From G963691885 sp963691885 (lineage in GTDB: Bacteria > Pseudomonadota > Alphaproteobacteria > UBA8366 > Aestuariispiraceae), in assembly GCA_963691885.1 (NCBI GenBank), contig OY829843.1, positions 1,674,001 to 1,738,000 of the forward strand: DNA of 64,000 nt, given 5' to 3'. This document shows positions 42,215-51,176 of this stretch, piece after piece. The position numbers and the translations under genes are program-made. Under the pieces are notes generated by a model. That model saw nothing but the letters and a program-made list of their open reading frames with translations, searched no databases and was not told where the DNA came from. Each line of letters starts with the position of its first letter. Within the stretch, counting starts at the first letter, position 1.

Positions 42215-44118
42215 GCTGCCCACTCCGCCATATTCGCGTCAGACGTCGCCCGCACAAAGTGTCCCTGCCCAAGGTCCCGAAGGATCAGCTCACCACTGCC
42301 ATCCTCTGAAAAGGGATGAGGCCACTGATCCGGGTTAGACGCTTTTTCCGTCATCAAATGCCCGAAATCCAGAGGGTGATCAGGGTCTGGTTCCGGCACC
42401 GCGGTTAAAAGGCCTTTCGTATAAGGATGGACAGGGTTCTTGAAGAGAACGTCTTTTGGCGCCATCTCCACCAGCCGCCCCCGGCACATCACCATGATCC
42501 GGTCGGCGATGTAATCGACCACGGCCAGGTTGTGGGAGATGAAGATAAAGGTCAGACCCAGGCTGGACTTCAAATCTTTCAAAAGATTCAGGATCTGGGC
42601 CTGGATTGAGACGTCCAGTGCGGAAACCGGTTCGTCACAGATCAGGATTTCCGGGCGTAAGGCAAGCGCCCGCGCGATCCCGATCCTCTGGCGCTGGCCG
42701 CCGGAAAAACTGTGGGGATAGCGTTTGAGGTGCCGGACATCCAGACCGACAAGCTCCATCAATTCTTTGACCATCTCCTGACGGTCGGTTTTGGTGCCGA
42801 CACCGTGGATCTCCATCGGCTCTGAAATCAGATCAAGAACGGTCATTCTGGGGTTCAGGGATGAGAACGGGTCCTGGAACATGAACTGCATCTTCTTGCG
42901 GAATTCCAGCAGATCCGGACCCTCCAGACCCAGTATATCAACGTCGCCGTTGCCTTCGTTGAAATGGATGCTGCCATTATCGGGTTTTAACGCGCGCATC
43001 AGGATTTTACTGAGTGTTGTCTTGCCGCAACCCGACTCCCCCACCAGGCCCAGACATTCCCCGCGTTTCAATTCGAAGCTGACATTGTCGACAGCCTTGA
43101 CGGTATTGCTTTCCCGCTTTCCAAAAAGACTGCCTTTTTTGATGGTGTAGGCCTTTTGGATGTCCTGCACTTTTAGAACTGGTGGGGCATCCTCACCGGT
43201 TTTGAAATCCATTGTCCGCGGTTTGGTCAATTGCCCACCAAGGCGCGGTTTGATTTCCCGGATCGGGATCAGACGCTCACCAGGCTCCATATTGAACCGG
43301 GGAACCGCCTTCAATAGAGCCTGCAGATAGGGGTGTTCCGGCTGTCTGTAGATATGGTCCAGCGTGCCATGTTCCATGACCTCGCCATGATACATGACCA
43401 CCACTTCGTCAGCCATATTGGCAACGACCCCAAGATCATGGGTGATCATCAAGATTGCCATGCCGAACTCAGACTGAAGGTCCCGGCAGAGTTTCAGGAT
43501 TTGCGCCTGAATCGTTACATCCAGGGCCGTCGTTGGTTCGTCAGCGATCAAAAGAACCGGGTTGCAGACGAGTGCCATGGCGATCATCGCGCGCTGGCGC
43601 AACCCGCCTGACAGTTCAAACGGATAGGTCCTGATCGCCCGGGCCGGATCTGGAAATCCGACCTTCGCCAGCATCTCTTCAGCGAGATTGACCGCGGCCA
43701 TGCCGTCGACGTCGCGGTGCAGTTCCAGCGCCTCGCAGATTTGATTTCCGACCGTGTGCACGGGTGAGAGAGAGGTCATCGGTTCCTGAAAGATAATTGA
43801 GATCCGCCCGCCCTGGATCGACCGCATCTGGTCGCCATTGCGATCAATCCCGGCAATATCGATCACCTGGCCTGGCGTTGTCGGATCGCGGAACAGGATA
43901 TTGCCCGAGGAAATTTCAGCAGATTTCGGGAGGATCCCCATAATCGACTGACTGACCACCGATTTGCCGGATCCTGATTCCCCAACCAGAGAAACCGTCT
44001 GGCCCGACTTGATGCGAAATGACACCCCTTTGACCGCTTCGATCTGGCCCTCCGGCAAGTTAAATCTGACGCGCAGGTCGTGAACCTCGATCAGGTTGTC
44101 TGTTGAGCCTTCAGCCAT
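42211..44118 (-). CDS. Fused dipeptide-type ABC ATPase (two nucleotide-binding domains)
   Basis: A 635-residue protein carrying both ATPase domains of an oligopeptide importer (DppD-DppF type) in one chain. NBD1: Walker A SLVGESGSGKSVVSQS (about residue 35-50), signature LSGGLRQRAMIAMAL, Walker B LLIADEPTTALDVT. NBD2: Walker A GLVGESGCGKTTLSKIL (about 355-371), signature FSGGQRQRIGIARAL, Walker B ILICDEPVSALDVS. Each is followed by the oligo_HPY-type C-terminal segment (HPYLQALLKAVP and HPYTKGLLTAVP). Both domains look catalytically complete. It is the first gene of its operon. Confidence 0.95.
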   Translation of the reverse strand: MAEGSTDNLIEVHDLRVRFNLPEGQIEAVKGVSFRIKSGQTVSLVGESGSGKSVVSQSIMGILPKSAEISSGNILFRDPTTPGQVIDIAGIDRNGDQMRSIQGGRISIIFQEPMTSLSPVHTVGNQICEALELHRDVDGMAAVNLAEEMLAKVGFPDPARAIRTYPFELSGGLRQRAMIAMALVCNPVLLIADEPTTALDVTIQAQILKLCRDLQSEFGMAILMITHDLGVVANMADEVVVMYHGEVMEHGTLDHIYRQPEHPYLQALLKAVPRFNMEPGERLIPIREIKPRLGGQLTKPRTMDFKTGEDAPPVLKVQDIQKAYTIKKGSLFGKRESNTVKAVDNVSFELKRGECLGLVGESGCGKTTLSKILMRALKPDNGSIHFNEGNGDVDILGLEGPDLLEFRKKMQFMFQDPFSSLNPRMTVLDLISEPMEIHGVGTKTDRQEMVKELMELVGLDVRHLKRYPHSFSGGQRQRIGIARALALRPEILICDEPVSALDVSIQAQILNLLKDLKSSLGLTFIFISHNLAVVDYIADRIMVMCRGRLVEMAPKDVLFKNPVHPYTKGLLTAVPEPDPDHPLDFGHLMTEKASNPDQWPHPFSEDGSGELILRDLGQGHFVRATSDANMAEWAA

Positions 44119-44163
44119 ATGAGGGTTTGTCCTTTGTCCCGATGCCGGTCGGTTTAGGCGGGG

Positions 44164-44670
44164 TTATTCGAAGTATCTTATTCCAATTGCGAGGAAATTC
44201 TCTCTTGAAGTCGTGTCCACGTCAATGCGGTTTTCCACAGCGGCGCGGGCCGCCATGTCAACTATATCAGAAAAATCTTGTAAATTCGTGTCCAGGGTGA
44301 TTCGGGTTGAGCTGCTTTGCAGGGTAAGTTGCATCCAACCCTCTTTGCTTTTTCGTTTTGATGCGAAGAATTTCAGCTTCAGCCCTTGGATTTCCCGCCA
44401 TCGAATATGTCGTTTTCCAAGTGCGCTGATTTCGATGCCGTCGGGCGTAATCGTGACGGTGGAAAGTTGCTTCAGAATTGTCTGCCCGGCCAGCGCCAGA
44501 AAGATCAGGGCGGCGGCACCCAGTATCACGGAAATCCAGACCAATGGCTCAAAAGCGATGATGGGCCCGGCCGTCAGAAAAAGACCGATCGCGGCTCTGG
44601 CGTAATCCGGAATAAGGGCTGAATTCGGATATTTCAGAACCCGCTGCGGTGTGGTGTTCTGCTCGTTCAT
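44164..44670 (-). CDS. Small membrane protein with PH-like domain
   Basis: A 168-residue protein. The start at 44670 overlaps the deacetylase-like stop by 4 nt (ATGA); longer frames reach 44757 but lie inside the upstream gene. Two adjacent membrane helices (ARAAIGLFLTAGPIIAF and WISVILGAAALIFLALA, residues 24-61) are followed by a beta-rich domain with VTITPDGIEISALGKRHIRW, the pattern of bacterial PH-like (bPH/YdbT-type) domains. It is the last gene of the glycosyltransferase operon and could be an accessory or anchoring factor. Family assignment is tentative. Confidence 0.7.
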   Translation of the reverse strand: MNEQNTTPQRVLKYPNSALIPDYARAAIGLFLTAGPIIAFEPLVWISVILGAAALIFLALAGQTILKQLSTVTITPDGIEISALGKRHIRWREIQGLKLKFFASKRKSKEGWMQLTLQSSSTRITLDTNLQDFSDIVDMAARAAVENRIDVDTTSRENFLAIGIRYFE

Positions 44671-45416
44671 GATGGTTGGCCCAAGGAAAGTGGGTGAACC
44701 CATTCTGCATTGGGGTGGGCGTCGATGAACTGACGAAATGTATCGAGAAATGCCCAACAGTCCTGATCATGCACCAAATGGTGTGTTAATAGACCTAGAG
44801 GTTCGCCCGACTTCAGCATTGATGTGATTTCGGACAGAACAGCGCCCTCTCCTTTGAATTTACGACCGTTTCGCCAATCAATCACATCGATATGGGTATC
44901 AATCAGTTGAAGGATTTGCGGCATTCCTTCCCGTGACCGCCGATAAGTTGAGAGGGCTTTAAAGCCGACAATTGAAAGCGTCGAGAAAAACCCGTCGTCA
45001 ATCCGGTTCCAGGGCGGAACAAAAATCGGCAAAAAACGATCGCCAAACATTGCCTCCAGGGTTTCGCGCCAGCGCTCCAGTTCCTCCATTGTTTCTGTCA
45101 TCGCTTCAAACGCGCGATGAGCGGGGAATTCTGATTTTTTCTCTGTTGGGAGGGCGCGGTTCCGATGGGCAATGCCGTGTTGCAGAACAGAAACCCCCGG
45201 GTTTTCAGAGACAAAGCTATTGAGATTTTCCTGGGCACCTTCGGGGATGACCGCGATACAGAGTGGTGCGTCTCCGGCACAATCTCCCAGTTGTTTCAGA
45301 GCATCTGTCACTTCAACCGCATCATCATCGCGCCACCAAAAGCGATATTTGCCCGATGATTGGGAAACGGTGGACAAGGCCTTTGACAGGTCATCCCAGC
45401 CCGTATGTGACGGCAT
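44667..45416 (-). CDS. Polysaccharide deacetylase-like protein
   Basis: A 249-residue NodB-like (CE4) fold candidate. Visible elements: an acidic pair in FWWRDDDAVEV (residues about 27-37; the general-base and metal Asp position), the metal histidines in LQHGIAHRNRAL (HxxxH), a conserved proline/Arg motif IFVPPWNRID (about 130-139) and LLTHHLVHD near the C-terminus (LxxHxxD type). These suggest metal-dependent removal of N- or O-acyl groups from a glycan or lipid-linked sugar. There is no signal peptide, so action in the cytoplasm on a precursor is likelier than on exported polymer. Coupled to neighbours on both sides (26-nt and 4-nt overlaps). Confidence 0.78.
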   Translation of the reverse strand: MPSHTGWDDLSKALSTVSQSSGKYRFWWRDDDAVEVTDALKQLGDCAGDAPLCIAVIPEGAQENLNSFVSENPGVSVLQHGIAHRNRALPTEKKSEFPAHRAFEAMTETMEELERWRETLEAMFGDRFLPIFVPPWNRIDDGFFSTLSIVGFKALSTYRRSREGMPQILQLIDTHIDVIDWRNGRKFKGEGAVLSEITSMLKSGEPLGLLTHHLVHDQDCWAFLDTFRQFIDAHPNAEWVHPLSLGQPS

Positions 45417-46566
45417 CTTCTACCCCTCCCCGAACGATTGCGGTGAGAATGTCGACAGTCCTGTTAGCGCCGTCAAGATCGACCTGTGGAAAAGCGATCT
45501 CCTTCTTACTGTTCAACGACTTGTAAACAGCTTCTGACAGGGTTTCGGCGGTGACACTATCTTCGCTGATCGCACTGAAACCCGGGAATTGTGCCAGAAG
45601 TTCTGCCCGTATTGTCTGTTCCAGCTGCCCACCCTCTGCAGCCGGGATTAGGATTGCAGAGGTTTTAGCCCGGAACAAATCAACGCAGGTATTGTATCCC
45701 GCCTGGCTGATGGAAAGTGAGGCATTCTCGAGCAGTTTCTGAAAATCGTTCCGGACAGGTTCTATCACAAGGTTCGTCCGATCTATTGCCTGTATTGGAT
45801 TGTCGCCATAGGGACCAATCAGGATTCGCCAAAGAATATCCGGGTTGCGTTCAATTTTTGTGGCAGCAATGGCGGCCTCGTAAAGTGCTCTTCCAGCGGC
45901 ACCGCCACCTGCAGAAACAACAATTTCTGTACGTTGTTCCTTCAAGGGCGATTGATCGTAAGGTTCTGAATCCCCTTGATTGACATAGCCGGTATAGATC
46001 AGGGGTGGTTGTATTTCATCGATCGGCGGAAAGGACGCGTCCAGGGTAACAAGGGACGGATCGCCGTGAATCATTACGGCATTGAAACGACTATTCAGCC
46101 AGTTCACCACTTCCTGCAGGCGTTCTGGCTTTCCCTTCGGTTGAATGATGTCCCTCAAAGAACAGATAACGGGAATGTCGTGGGACCGCGCGTGATCAAT
46201 GATCGGCAATAGCTCATGCCGGAACCGGCGTCTGGCGAATGGAAACCCCTCAACCACCAGGATATCGGGCTGTGCCGTGACAAAACCGTTTAAAAGACGC
46301 TGCGCCCGGTCGTCCCAAAACGAGGGGTCGAGCGGATCACCGGTCGGACTGACCAGCGTGCTGAAGGAGATATCCTCAGCTTTCAGATCAGGAAGTGCGA
46401 CCGGGGTGATATCTCTGTTCAGAAACGGTACACGCCCTGACCCTGTCGCGACAGTGACATTGCATCCCTTCGCCAGACTGGCGGCCGTAATGGCCTCAGC
46501 CCGCTTCATGTGACCGATGCCGAGCAGGTGTTGAACGTGAAAGAAAATATGGGGTGTCCGGGTCAT
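45391..46566 (-). CDS. Predicted GT-B glycosyltransferase (COG4671/MurG-like), member 1
   Basis: A 391-residue GT-B type protein. The N-terminal loop FFHVQHLLGIGHMKRAEAI (residues 8-26) carries the G-x-GH motif of MurG/GT28-like enzymes. The C-terminal domain has ISQAGYNTCVDLFRAKTSAILIP (about 300-322), the sugar-nucleotide pocket pattern. It resembles the gene at 49664-50905 in layout (GxGHxxR near the N-terminus, GYNT in the C-domain), so the two are divergent relatives. Donor and acceptor are unknown. It overlaps the deacetylase-like gene by 26 nt and the phosphatase gene by 4 nt. Confidence 0.82.
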   Translation of the reverse strand: MTRTPHIFFHVQHLLGIGHMKRAEAITAASLAKGCNVTVATGSGRVPFLNRDITPVALPDLKAEDISFSTLVSPTGDPLDPSFWDDRAQRLLNGFVTAQPDILVVEGFPFARRRFRHELLPIIDHARSHDIPVICSLRDIIQPKGKPERLQEVVNWLNSRFNAVMIHGDPSLVTLDASFPPIDEIQPPLIYTGYVNQGDSEPYDQSPLKEQRTEIVVSAGGGAAGRALYEAAIAATKIERNPDILWRILIGPYGDNPIQAIDRTNLVIEPVRNDFQKLLENASLSISQAGYNTCVDLFRAKTSAILIPAAEGGQLEQTIRAELLAQFPGFSAISEDSVTAETLSEAVYKSLNSKKEIAFPQVDLDGANRTVDILTAIVRGGVEDAVTYGLG

Positions 46567-47198
46567 GGTCCCATCCCGTCCATCCAGTGAGCTTGCATGT
46601 TGGACATCGCCCCTTCTTTGGACAAATCAAACTGGATGAAGCGACCGGACCGCAGTTTTAGGGGCGCTTTGTCCGTCATATCCCATCCCGTCGCGAGAGC
46701 CATCATCGCGCGGATGACCGCCTTGTGACAGACACAAATCACAAACTGGCCGTTTTGAAGGGCGTGATGGCGACTACCGTCCAGCCGGGCACCCAGATCC
46801 TCAAGAAATGGGCGCAAGCGAGCGACAACGTCGCGGGGGCTTTCACCGCCTTGGGGGCGAAAGTCGAGACCCCTTGCCTCATTTTCCAACATTGCGGGCC
46901 CTAGAACCGCTCGTAAATCAGCAAGTGTCCGCCCTTCCCAGTCACCAAAAGACATTTCTCGTAACCGTGCATCGGTTTCGATATTGGTGCCTTCGGGTGC
47001 CAAGATTTCCGCGGTTTGCATGGCGCGGCTAAGAGGGCTGCTTATCCACAGATCCGGTGTTCCCAGCGGCTTTGGCAAAGACCAGGACCTGACATCGGCA
47101 ATACCGGCAGCATTCAGGGGAATATCGGTCCGCCCCTGCAGCTTTTTTGCATCGTTCCAGTCGGTGCGACCGTGCCGTATGGCGATCAAACGGGTCAT
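46563..47198 (-). CDS. Histidine phosphatase family protein in the glycosyltransferase operon
   Basis: A 211-residue phosphoglycerate-mutase-like phosphatase: phospho-acceptor motif AIRHGRTDWNDAKKLQGRTD (RHG at residues 8-10), general-acid Glu in MSFGDWEGRTL, and second histidine in VICVCHKAVIRAMMAL (about 155-170). Family enzymes include sugar-phosphate, cobalamin-pathway and heptose phosphatases. Because it is coupled by 4-nt overlaps to a glycosyltransferase on each side, dephosphorylation of a sugar or lipid-sugar intermediate is the best guess. It is distinct from the shorter phosphatase at 6526-7092. Confidence 0.85.
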   Translation of the reverse strand: MTRLIAIRHGRTDWNDAKKLQGRTDIPLNAAGIADVRSWSLPKPLGTPDLWISSPLSRAMQTAEILAPEGTNIETDARLREMSFGDWEGRTLADLRAVLGPAMLENEARGLDFRPQGGESPRDVVARLRPFLEDLGARLDGSRHHALQNGQFVICVCHKAVIRAMMALATGWDMTDKAPLKLRSGRFIQFDLSKEGAMSNMQAHWMDGMGP

Positions 47199-48352
47199 AC
47201 CCCGTCATGCCTTTCGCGTTTTAACTGGTTTAAAGCGTCTGACAGGCGATGTGAGGCGGCTGCCAGACTGTGGTTTCCGACGACATTGGCTGCCGCCGCA
47301 TTTCCAGCGGCGATACGGTCCTCGTCTTCCGCCAAATAGGCTGAAATCGCGCGGGCAAAGGCGCCGTAATCTCCGGTCGGGGTCAGTTCCGCAGTAATAC
47401 CCGGTTGAACCATGGCGGCGACACCGGGATTTTCGCAGGAAACGACGGGGAGCCCGGCTGCCTGCGCCTCCAAGACGCCAAAACCAAACGCTTCCCCGAT
47501 GCTGGGCCAGACAGCCAGATCGCAGGCGGCCTGTATCTCTGCCACACGATCACTGTCTTTCAGGCCGGTTATGTGACAGGGGTACTCACGAAACAGGCTG
47601 GCGACCTGGTCGCGGGCCGGGCCATCACCGATCAGAACGAGATTGAATGCCGGCCCCGTCCAGTCTTTCAGGGCATCGGCCAGAAACTTGTAGGAGGTCA
47701 GTTTTACATCATCGCGCATCATGGCCGTCACCACGATCCATGGGCAATCGGGATCAAGCCCATCTTCCCGCGCCAGTTCGGACCTTGTTGCCTCTCGCCG
47801 TGCTTTGGCTGTTTGGTACGGGTTAGGGTCCAGAAAGGGGGGCAAATCCAGATTGGCGCAGTCGGGTTTGAGCAGGGGCTGAATGCAGGCCCTGTCCAAC
47901 GGATTCAATGTAAAGACTGCTGAAGCCATTCCCAATGCGTAAGCAACCGACCGATGGCCGGACGCCCATGGACCGGTTTCCTGTTTGGGGGCGAAACTGG
48001 CTTCGGCAACACAATAAGGGATGTCAAACGTCCGGCAGAGGGTGGGCCCAAGAAGATCGGGTGCCTTGTGATAGAGATGATAGGTGAACCAGATATCGGG
48101 TGGTCCCTTTTTCTCAAAAATGCGGGCCAGGCGATCCTGTTCTTCCAAGGCCTTCTGCGTTATTTGCTCAGCCTTGGCGAGGAAACTGTCTCGTGGCTCA
48201 ATGCGTCCGTTCCAACTGCGAAGCGTTGACATAATCTCGACAGTGAACCCCGCGGTTTCCAGCGCCCTTATGATCAGGCGAGCAATACGTCTGTCACCGG
48301 ATGGGGTTGGATGGTCGGGCGGTTTCATCGGTGCGTAGAAACCAACCTTCAT
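47195..48352 (-). CDS. GT4-family glycosyltransferase, member 1
   Basis: A 385-residue GT-B glycosyltransferase of family 4. N-terminal domain: GFYAPMKPPDHPTPSGDRRIARLI (glycine and Arg loop facing the donor). C-terminal domain: VLIGDGPARDQV, ITGLKDSDRVAEIQAACDLAVWPS and the E-x7-E signature EAFGFGVLEAQAAGLPVVS (about residues 295-313). It should use a nucleotide sugar to extend a glycan in the cytoplasm. Start and stop each overlap the neighbours by 4 nt. The sugar transferred is not predictable. Confidence 0.86.
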   Translation of the reverse strand: MKVGFYAPMKPPDHPTPSGDRRIARLIIRALETAGFTVEIMSTLRSWNGRIEPRDSFLAKAEQITQKALEEQDRLARIFEKKGPPDIWFTYHLYHKAPDLLGPTLCRTFDIPYCVAEASFAPKQETGPWASGHRSVAYALGMASAVFTLNPLDRACIQPLLKPDCANLDLPPFLDPNPYQTAKARREATRSELAREDGLDPDCPWIVVTAMMRDDVKLTSYKFLADALKDWTGPAFNLVLIGDGPARDQVASLFREYPCHITGLKDSDRVAEIQAACDLAVWPSIGEAFGFGVLEAQAAGLPVVSCENPGVAAMVQPGITAELTPTGDYGAFARAISAYLAEDEDRIAAGNAAAANVVGNHSLAAASHRLSDALNQLKRERHDGV

Positions 48353-49584
48353 GGCGCTGGCCGCTCTTCCTGCAAGAATCTCTCGGCCATTTCATTGATA
48401 CAGTTTGTAGCATCAAACTGTTCACGTACCCGGACCTCGCCAGCGAGAGCCAGTTTCTGGCGCAGGGTGCGATCTGTGATAAGTTTGTCCAGGGCTTGAG
48501 AGAGCGCAGGTGGATCGTCGGGGGGGACCAGAAGGCCTGTTTCACCGTCTGCTATCAGCTCGGGAATGGCCGAAACAGAGGTCGATACGACGGCAACCTG
48601 TTGGCTCTGCGCCTCCATCAAGACATTCGGCAAACCGTCCCGATCACCGTCGCCGGCAATCTTGCTGGCGAGGACGAAAATATCGGCCTCTCTGAGACTG
48701 TTTAGGACATCTTCCTGTGATTGTGCGCCATGCCAGGTTATGCGCCCCGCAATGCCCAGGTTTTCCGCCTCTTCCCTCAGATTAGATAAGAGGGGACCGC
48801 CGCCGATATGATGAAAGGACCAGTCGAGCTCTTTTGGCAGCGCCTGCAGTGCTTTAAGGAGGTCACCATAACCTTTTTTCTCAACGGCGCGACCGACTGA
48901 CAGAATACGAACGGGTTGATCAGAAACGTCAGCATTATCAGCGGTGTATCGGTTCGGGCTCGGAAACCGCTGAAGGTCAAGACCATGGTAATCCAGATGC
49001 ACTTTCCCGGCGGTGTCGCTGGAAAGGGACCTCAAGTGATCGGCACCGGATGAGGTGCAGGTTGTTAACCATTTAATATCATCCAGTTTTTCCACCTTTT
49101 CCCATTCGGGAATGGTCCAGATGTCTTTTGCATGGGCGGAACCGGTGAAGGGTAAATCCAAAAGCATGGCGGCGTAGCGGGTGACCGATGCCGGTGTATG
49201 AAGAAAGTGAAAATGCAATGCGGTCACATCGGATGGCAGTTCATTGGCAAGGACAAGGGCCTGGCCAAACCGTCTCACCCGGTTTCTGGTATTGTCCCGT
49301 TCAAAATCCCGTTGCCAGATTGCTTTAATGGCTGAATAGTTCTTGCGTTTTCTGCACTGCCACCAGGCATGAAGGACGCGGAACGGCTCGTGATGCAGAT
49401 ATTCCGGCAAATAAACCACCGGGGCCTTGATCTCGGCTGTAATGGGGTGGGTTTTCTTGTCGGTTGGATGGCGCAGTGAGAACAGGCGCAGTTTCAGGCC
49501 ACGCCGTTCCAGGGACCGGATTTCCTGCGCGATGAAGGTTTCCGAGAGGCGCGGATACCCTTTGAGGACAAAAGCAACGACCAT
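48349..49584 (-). CDS. GT4-family glycosyltransferase, member 2
   Basis: A 411-residue GT4 glycosyltransferase resembling the colanic-acid/exopolysaccharide type (KGYPRLSETFIAQEIRSLERRG at the N-terminus is the recurrent SETFI pattern of that group). The C-terminal domain has ILSVGRAVEKKGYGDLLKAL, ITWHGAQSQEDVLNSLREADIFVLAS and DGLPNVLMEAQSQQVAVVST, a variant E-x7-E region in which the first acid is replaced by Gly/Asp context. It is the first gene of the overlapping six-gene operon; the spacing to the preceding gene is 79 nt. Confidence 0.87.
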   Translation of the reverse strand: MVVAFVLKGYPRLSETFIAQEIRSLERRGLKLRLFSLRHPTDKKTHPITAEIKAPVVYLPEYLHHEPFRVLHAWWQCRKRKNYSAIKAIWQRDFERDNTRNRVRRFGQALVLANELPSDVTALHFHFLHTPASVTRYAAMLLDLPFTGSAHAKDIWTIPEWEKVEKLDDIKWLTTCTSSGADHLRSLSSDTAGKVHLDYHGLDLQRFPSPNRYTADNADVSDQPVRILSVGRAVEKKGYGDLLKALQALPKELDWSFHHIGGGPLLSNLREEAENLGIAGRITWHGAQSQEDVLNSLREADIFVLASKIAGDGDRDGLPNVLMEAQSQQVAVVSTSVSAIPELIADGETGLLVPPDDPPALSQALDKLITDRTLRQKLALAGEVRVREQFDATNCINEMAERFLQEERPAP

Positions 49585-49663
49585 ACGATTTTATCCGGAA
49601 TTGCCTATCTCTGCGCAGCCAGTTGCGTGAAAGTCTAAACCAAACTGGCGTCGGACGATGTCC

Positions 49664-50905
49664 TCAGTCCTGTGACGCGGCAATGCGGACAGAAGGCCTG
49701 GGTTTTGTCATTTGACGCCGGGAGAGGATATTGACGTTTTCCAGCCCGTCCAACAATCCCGGAATGATGACCTGAGAGGGAAGGTTCTGTTGTGGCAGTT
49801 GGCGCAGAGCGGTCGCCATATCCCCCGCATCATTGCCTTTTTCAAAATCCAGCATTCTCAGAATGCCGAGTTCTTCGGCGCGGCTCGCCCGGATCAGCTG
49901 CTCCCGGCGCGGATACCGCCGCGGAATAACCAGCGCTGGTTTATCAAAGGACAGAATCTCACAAAACGTGTTGTATCCGCCCATGGCGACGATACCCACT
50001 GAATTGACAATCAGGCTTTCCATGCGGGCGTCGAAGGTAATGATTTCGACATTATCCAACAGGTCTGCGCGTTCCCGAAAAGCGGCCTGACTCTCGTTCT
50101 GCATGAAAGGCCCCAGAACGACCAGCGCCGGGTAGGGCAGATTCTTGTCCTCTTCATAGGCTTTCAGGACACAATCGACCATTTCTTCGCCGTCGCCGCC
50201 ACCGCCCGGCGTTACCAGAATATAAGGCTCATCAAGTTTGCCGAGCGCCGTTGTCTGGGGAATGTTCTCAGCGGGTTCAGTTCGCATAAGATAGCCTGTA
50301 TAGACCATCTTGCGGCTCACCGATTTTGGAATTTGCAGACCTTCCAGCGGGTCGCAAATCTGTGGCAAACCATATACCCAGATTTCATCGTAATATTTCG
50401 TCAGGCCGGGAATGGCGCGTTTGCGTTTCCATTCTGGTTCCAGCAGGGCGGGTTCATCCATAACGTCCCGAAGGCCAAGGACACAGGGAATCCCTTTTTC
50501 ATTGAGATCCTGTAACGTTCCCTCAACCTCGCCATGCAGACCGAGTGGTTCCTTATCAACGATGAAAAGATCGGGATCAAAGGTCTGGGCGGTATGACGA
50601 ATGATCGACGCGCGCATTGCAAGCGTCTCTTCAATATCCATATGAAGCTTTAGCGGCGTGTATTCCCCATTGCGCAGTTTGATGACGCCTGGAATGCGAA
50701 CGAAATCCACCCGTGTGCGAAAATCGAAGCTGCCGATAATTGAAGAACCCGTCAGAATCAGGACCGATACATCTTTATGATTTTCAACCAGAGCATGCGC
50801 AATCGCCCTGACGCGCCGCAAATGGCCCAAACCGAATGTATCGTGACTGTACATGAGGACGCGGAAATGGTTATCCCGCCTGGTTGTCGTCCGGTGTTCC
50901 GTCAT
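49664..50905 (-). CDS. Predicted GT-B glycosyltransferase (COG4671), member 2
   Basis: A 413-residue predicted glycosyltransferase. Motifs: VLMYSHDTFGLGHLRRVRAI (residues 16-35, GxGHxxR), FIVDKEPLGLHGEVEGTL, VLGLRDVMDEP, and in the C-domain LVTPGGGGDGEEMVD and VAMGGYNTFCEILSFDKPALVIP with RRYPRREQ following. These match the stand-alone COG4671 family, structurally MurG-like, whose reactions are undefined. It is divergent from the ABC exporter gene and upstream of the glycosyltransferase operon, so it likely belongs to the same locus. Confidence 0.84.
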   Translation of the reverse strand: MTEHRTTTRRDNHFRVLMYSHDTFGLGHLRRVRAIAHALVENHKDVSVLILTGSSIIGSFDFRTRVDFVRIPGVIKLRNGEYTPLKLHMDIEETLAMRASIIRHTAQTFDPDLFIVDKEPLGLHGEVEGTLQDLNEKGIPCVLGLRDVMDEPALLEPEWKRKRAIPGLTKYYDEIWVYGLPQICDPLEGLQIPKSVSRKMVYTGYLMRTEPAENIPQTTALGKLDEPYILVTPGGGGDGEEMVDCVLKAYEEDKNLPYPALVVLGPFMQNESQAAFRERADLLDNVEIITFDARMESLIVNSVGIVAMGGYNTFCEILSFDKPALVIPRRYPRREQLIRASRAEELGILRMLDFEKGNDAGDMATALRQLPQQNLPSQVIIPGLLDGLENVNILSRRQMTKPRPSVRIAASQD

Positions 50906-51176
50906 AGCCCCTCATCAAGCCTGCCCATACTCTCCCCCAGGGCGATGGCCTGCCAAATTATGTCGGAACGGTTCAACGCCTCGTTGAAATTGGCGGTTGT
51001 TACCGAACGGACCCATTTACCGAAATTGAGTTTAAGCATAGTGCAGGCAAAAAATCGACCCAGAAATTACATCGCGTCGTTGCAACCAATCTTTCCCGGT
51101 GAAATTTCGGGTGATGACGCTTATTGTGTTGAATCACGTGCATATTTTGCCAACTAACCCCCGGCGATTGATCTGA
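50906..51176. promoter_or_regulatory. Divergent intergenic region of the glycan locus
   Basis: A 271-nt gap between the COG4671 glycosyltransferase (minus) and the ABC exporter (plus), expected to contain promoters in both directions. No clear -35/-10 pair, terminator or strong inverted repeat was found. Cyclic-nucleotide-type (CRP) half sites such as TGTGA were not seen as a paired palindrome. Confidence 0.4.
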
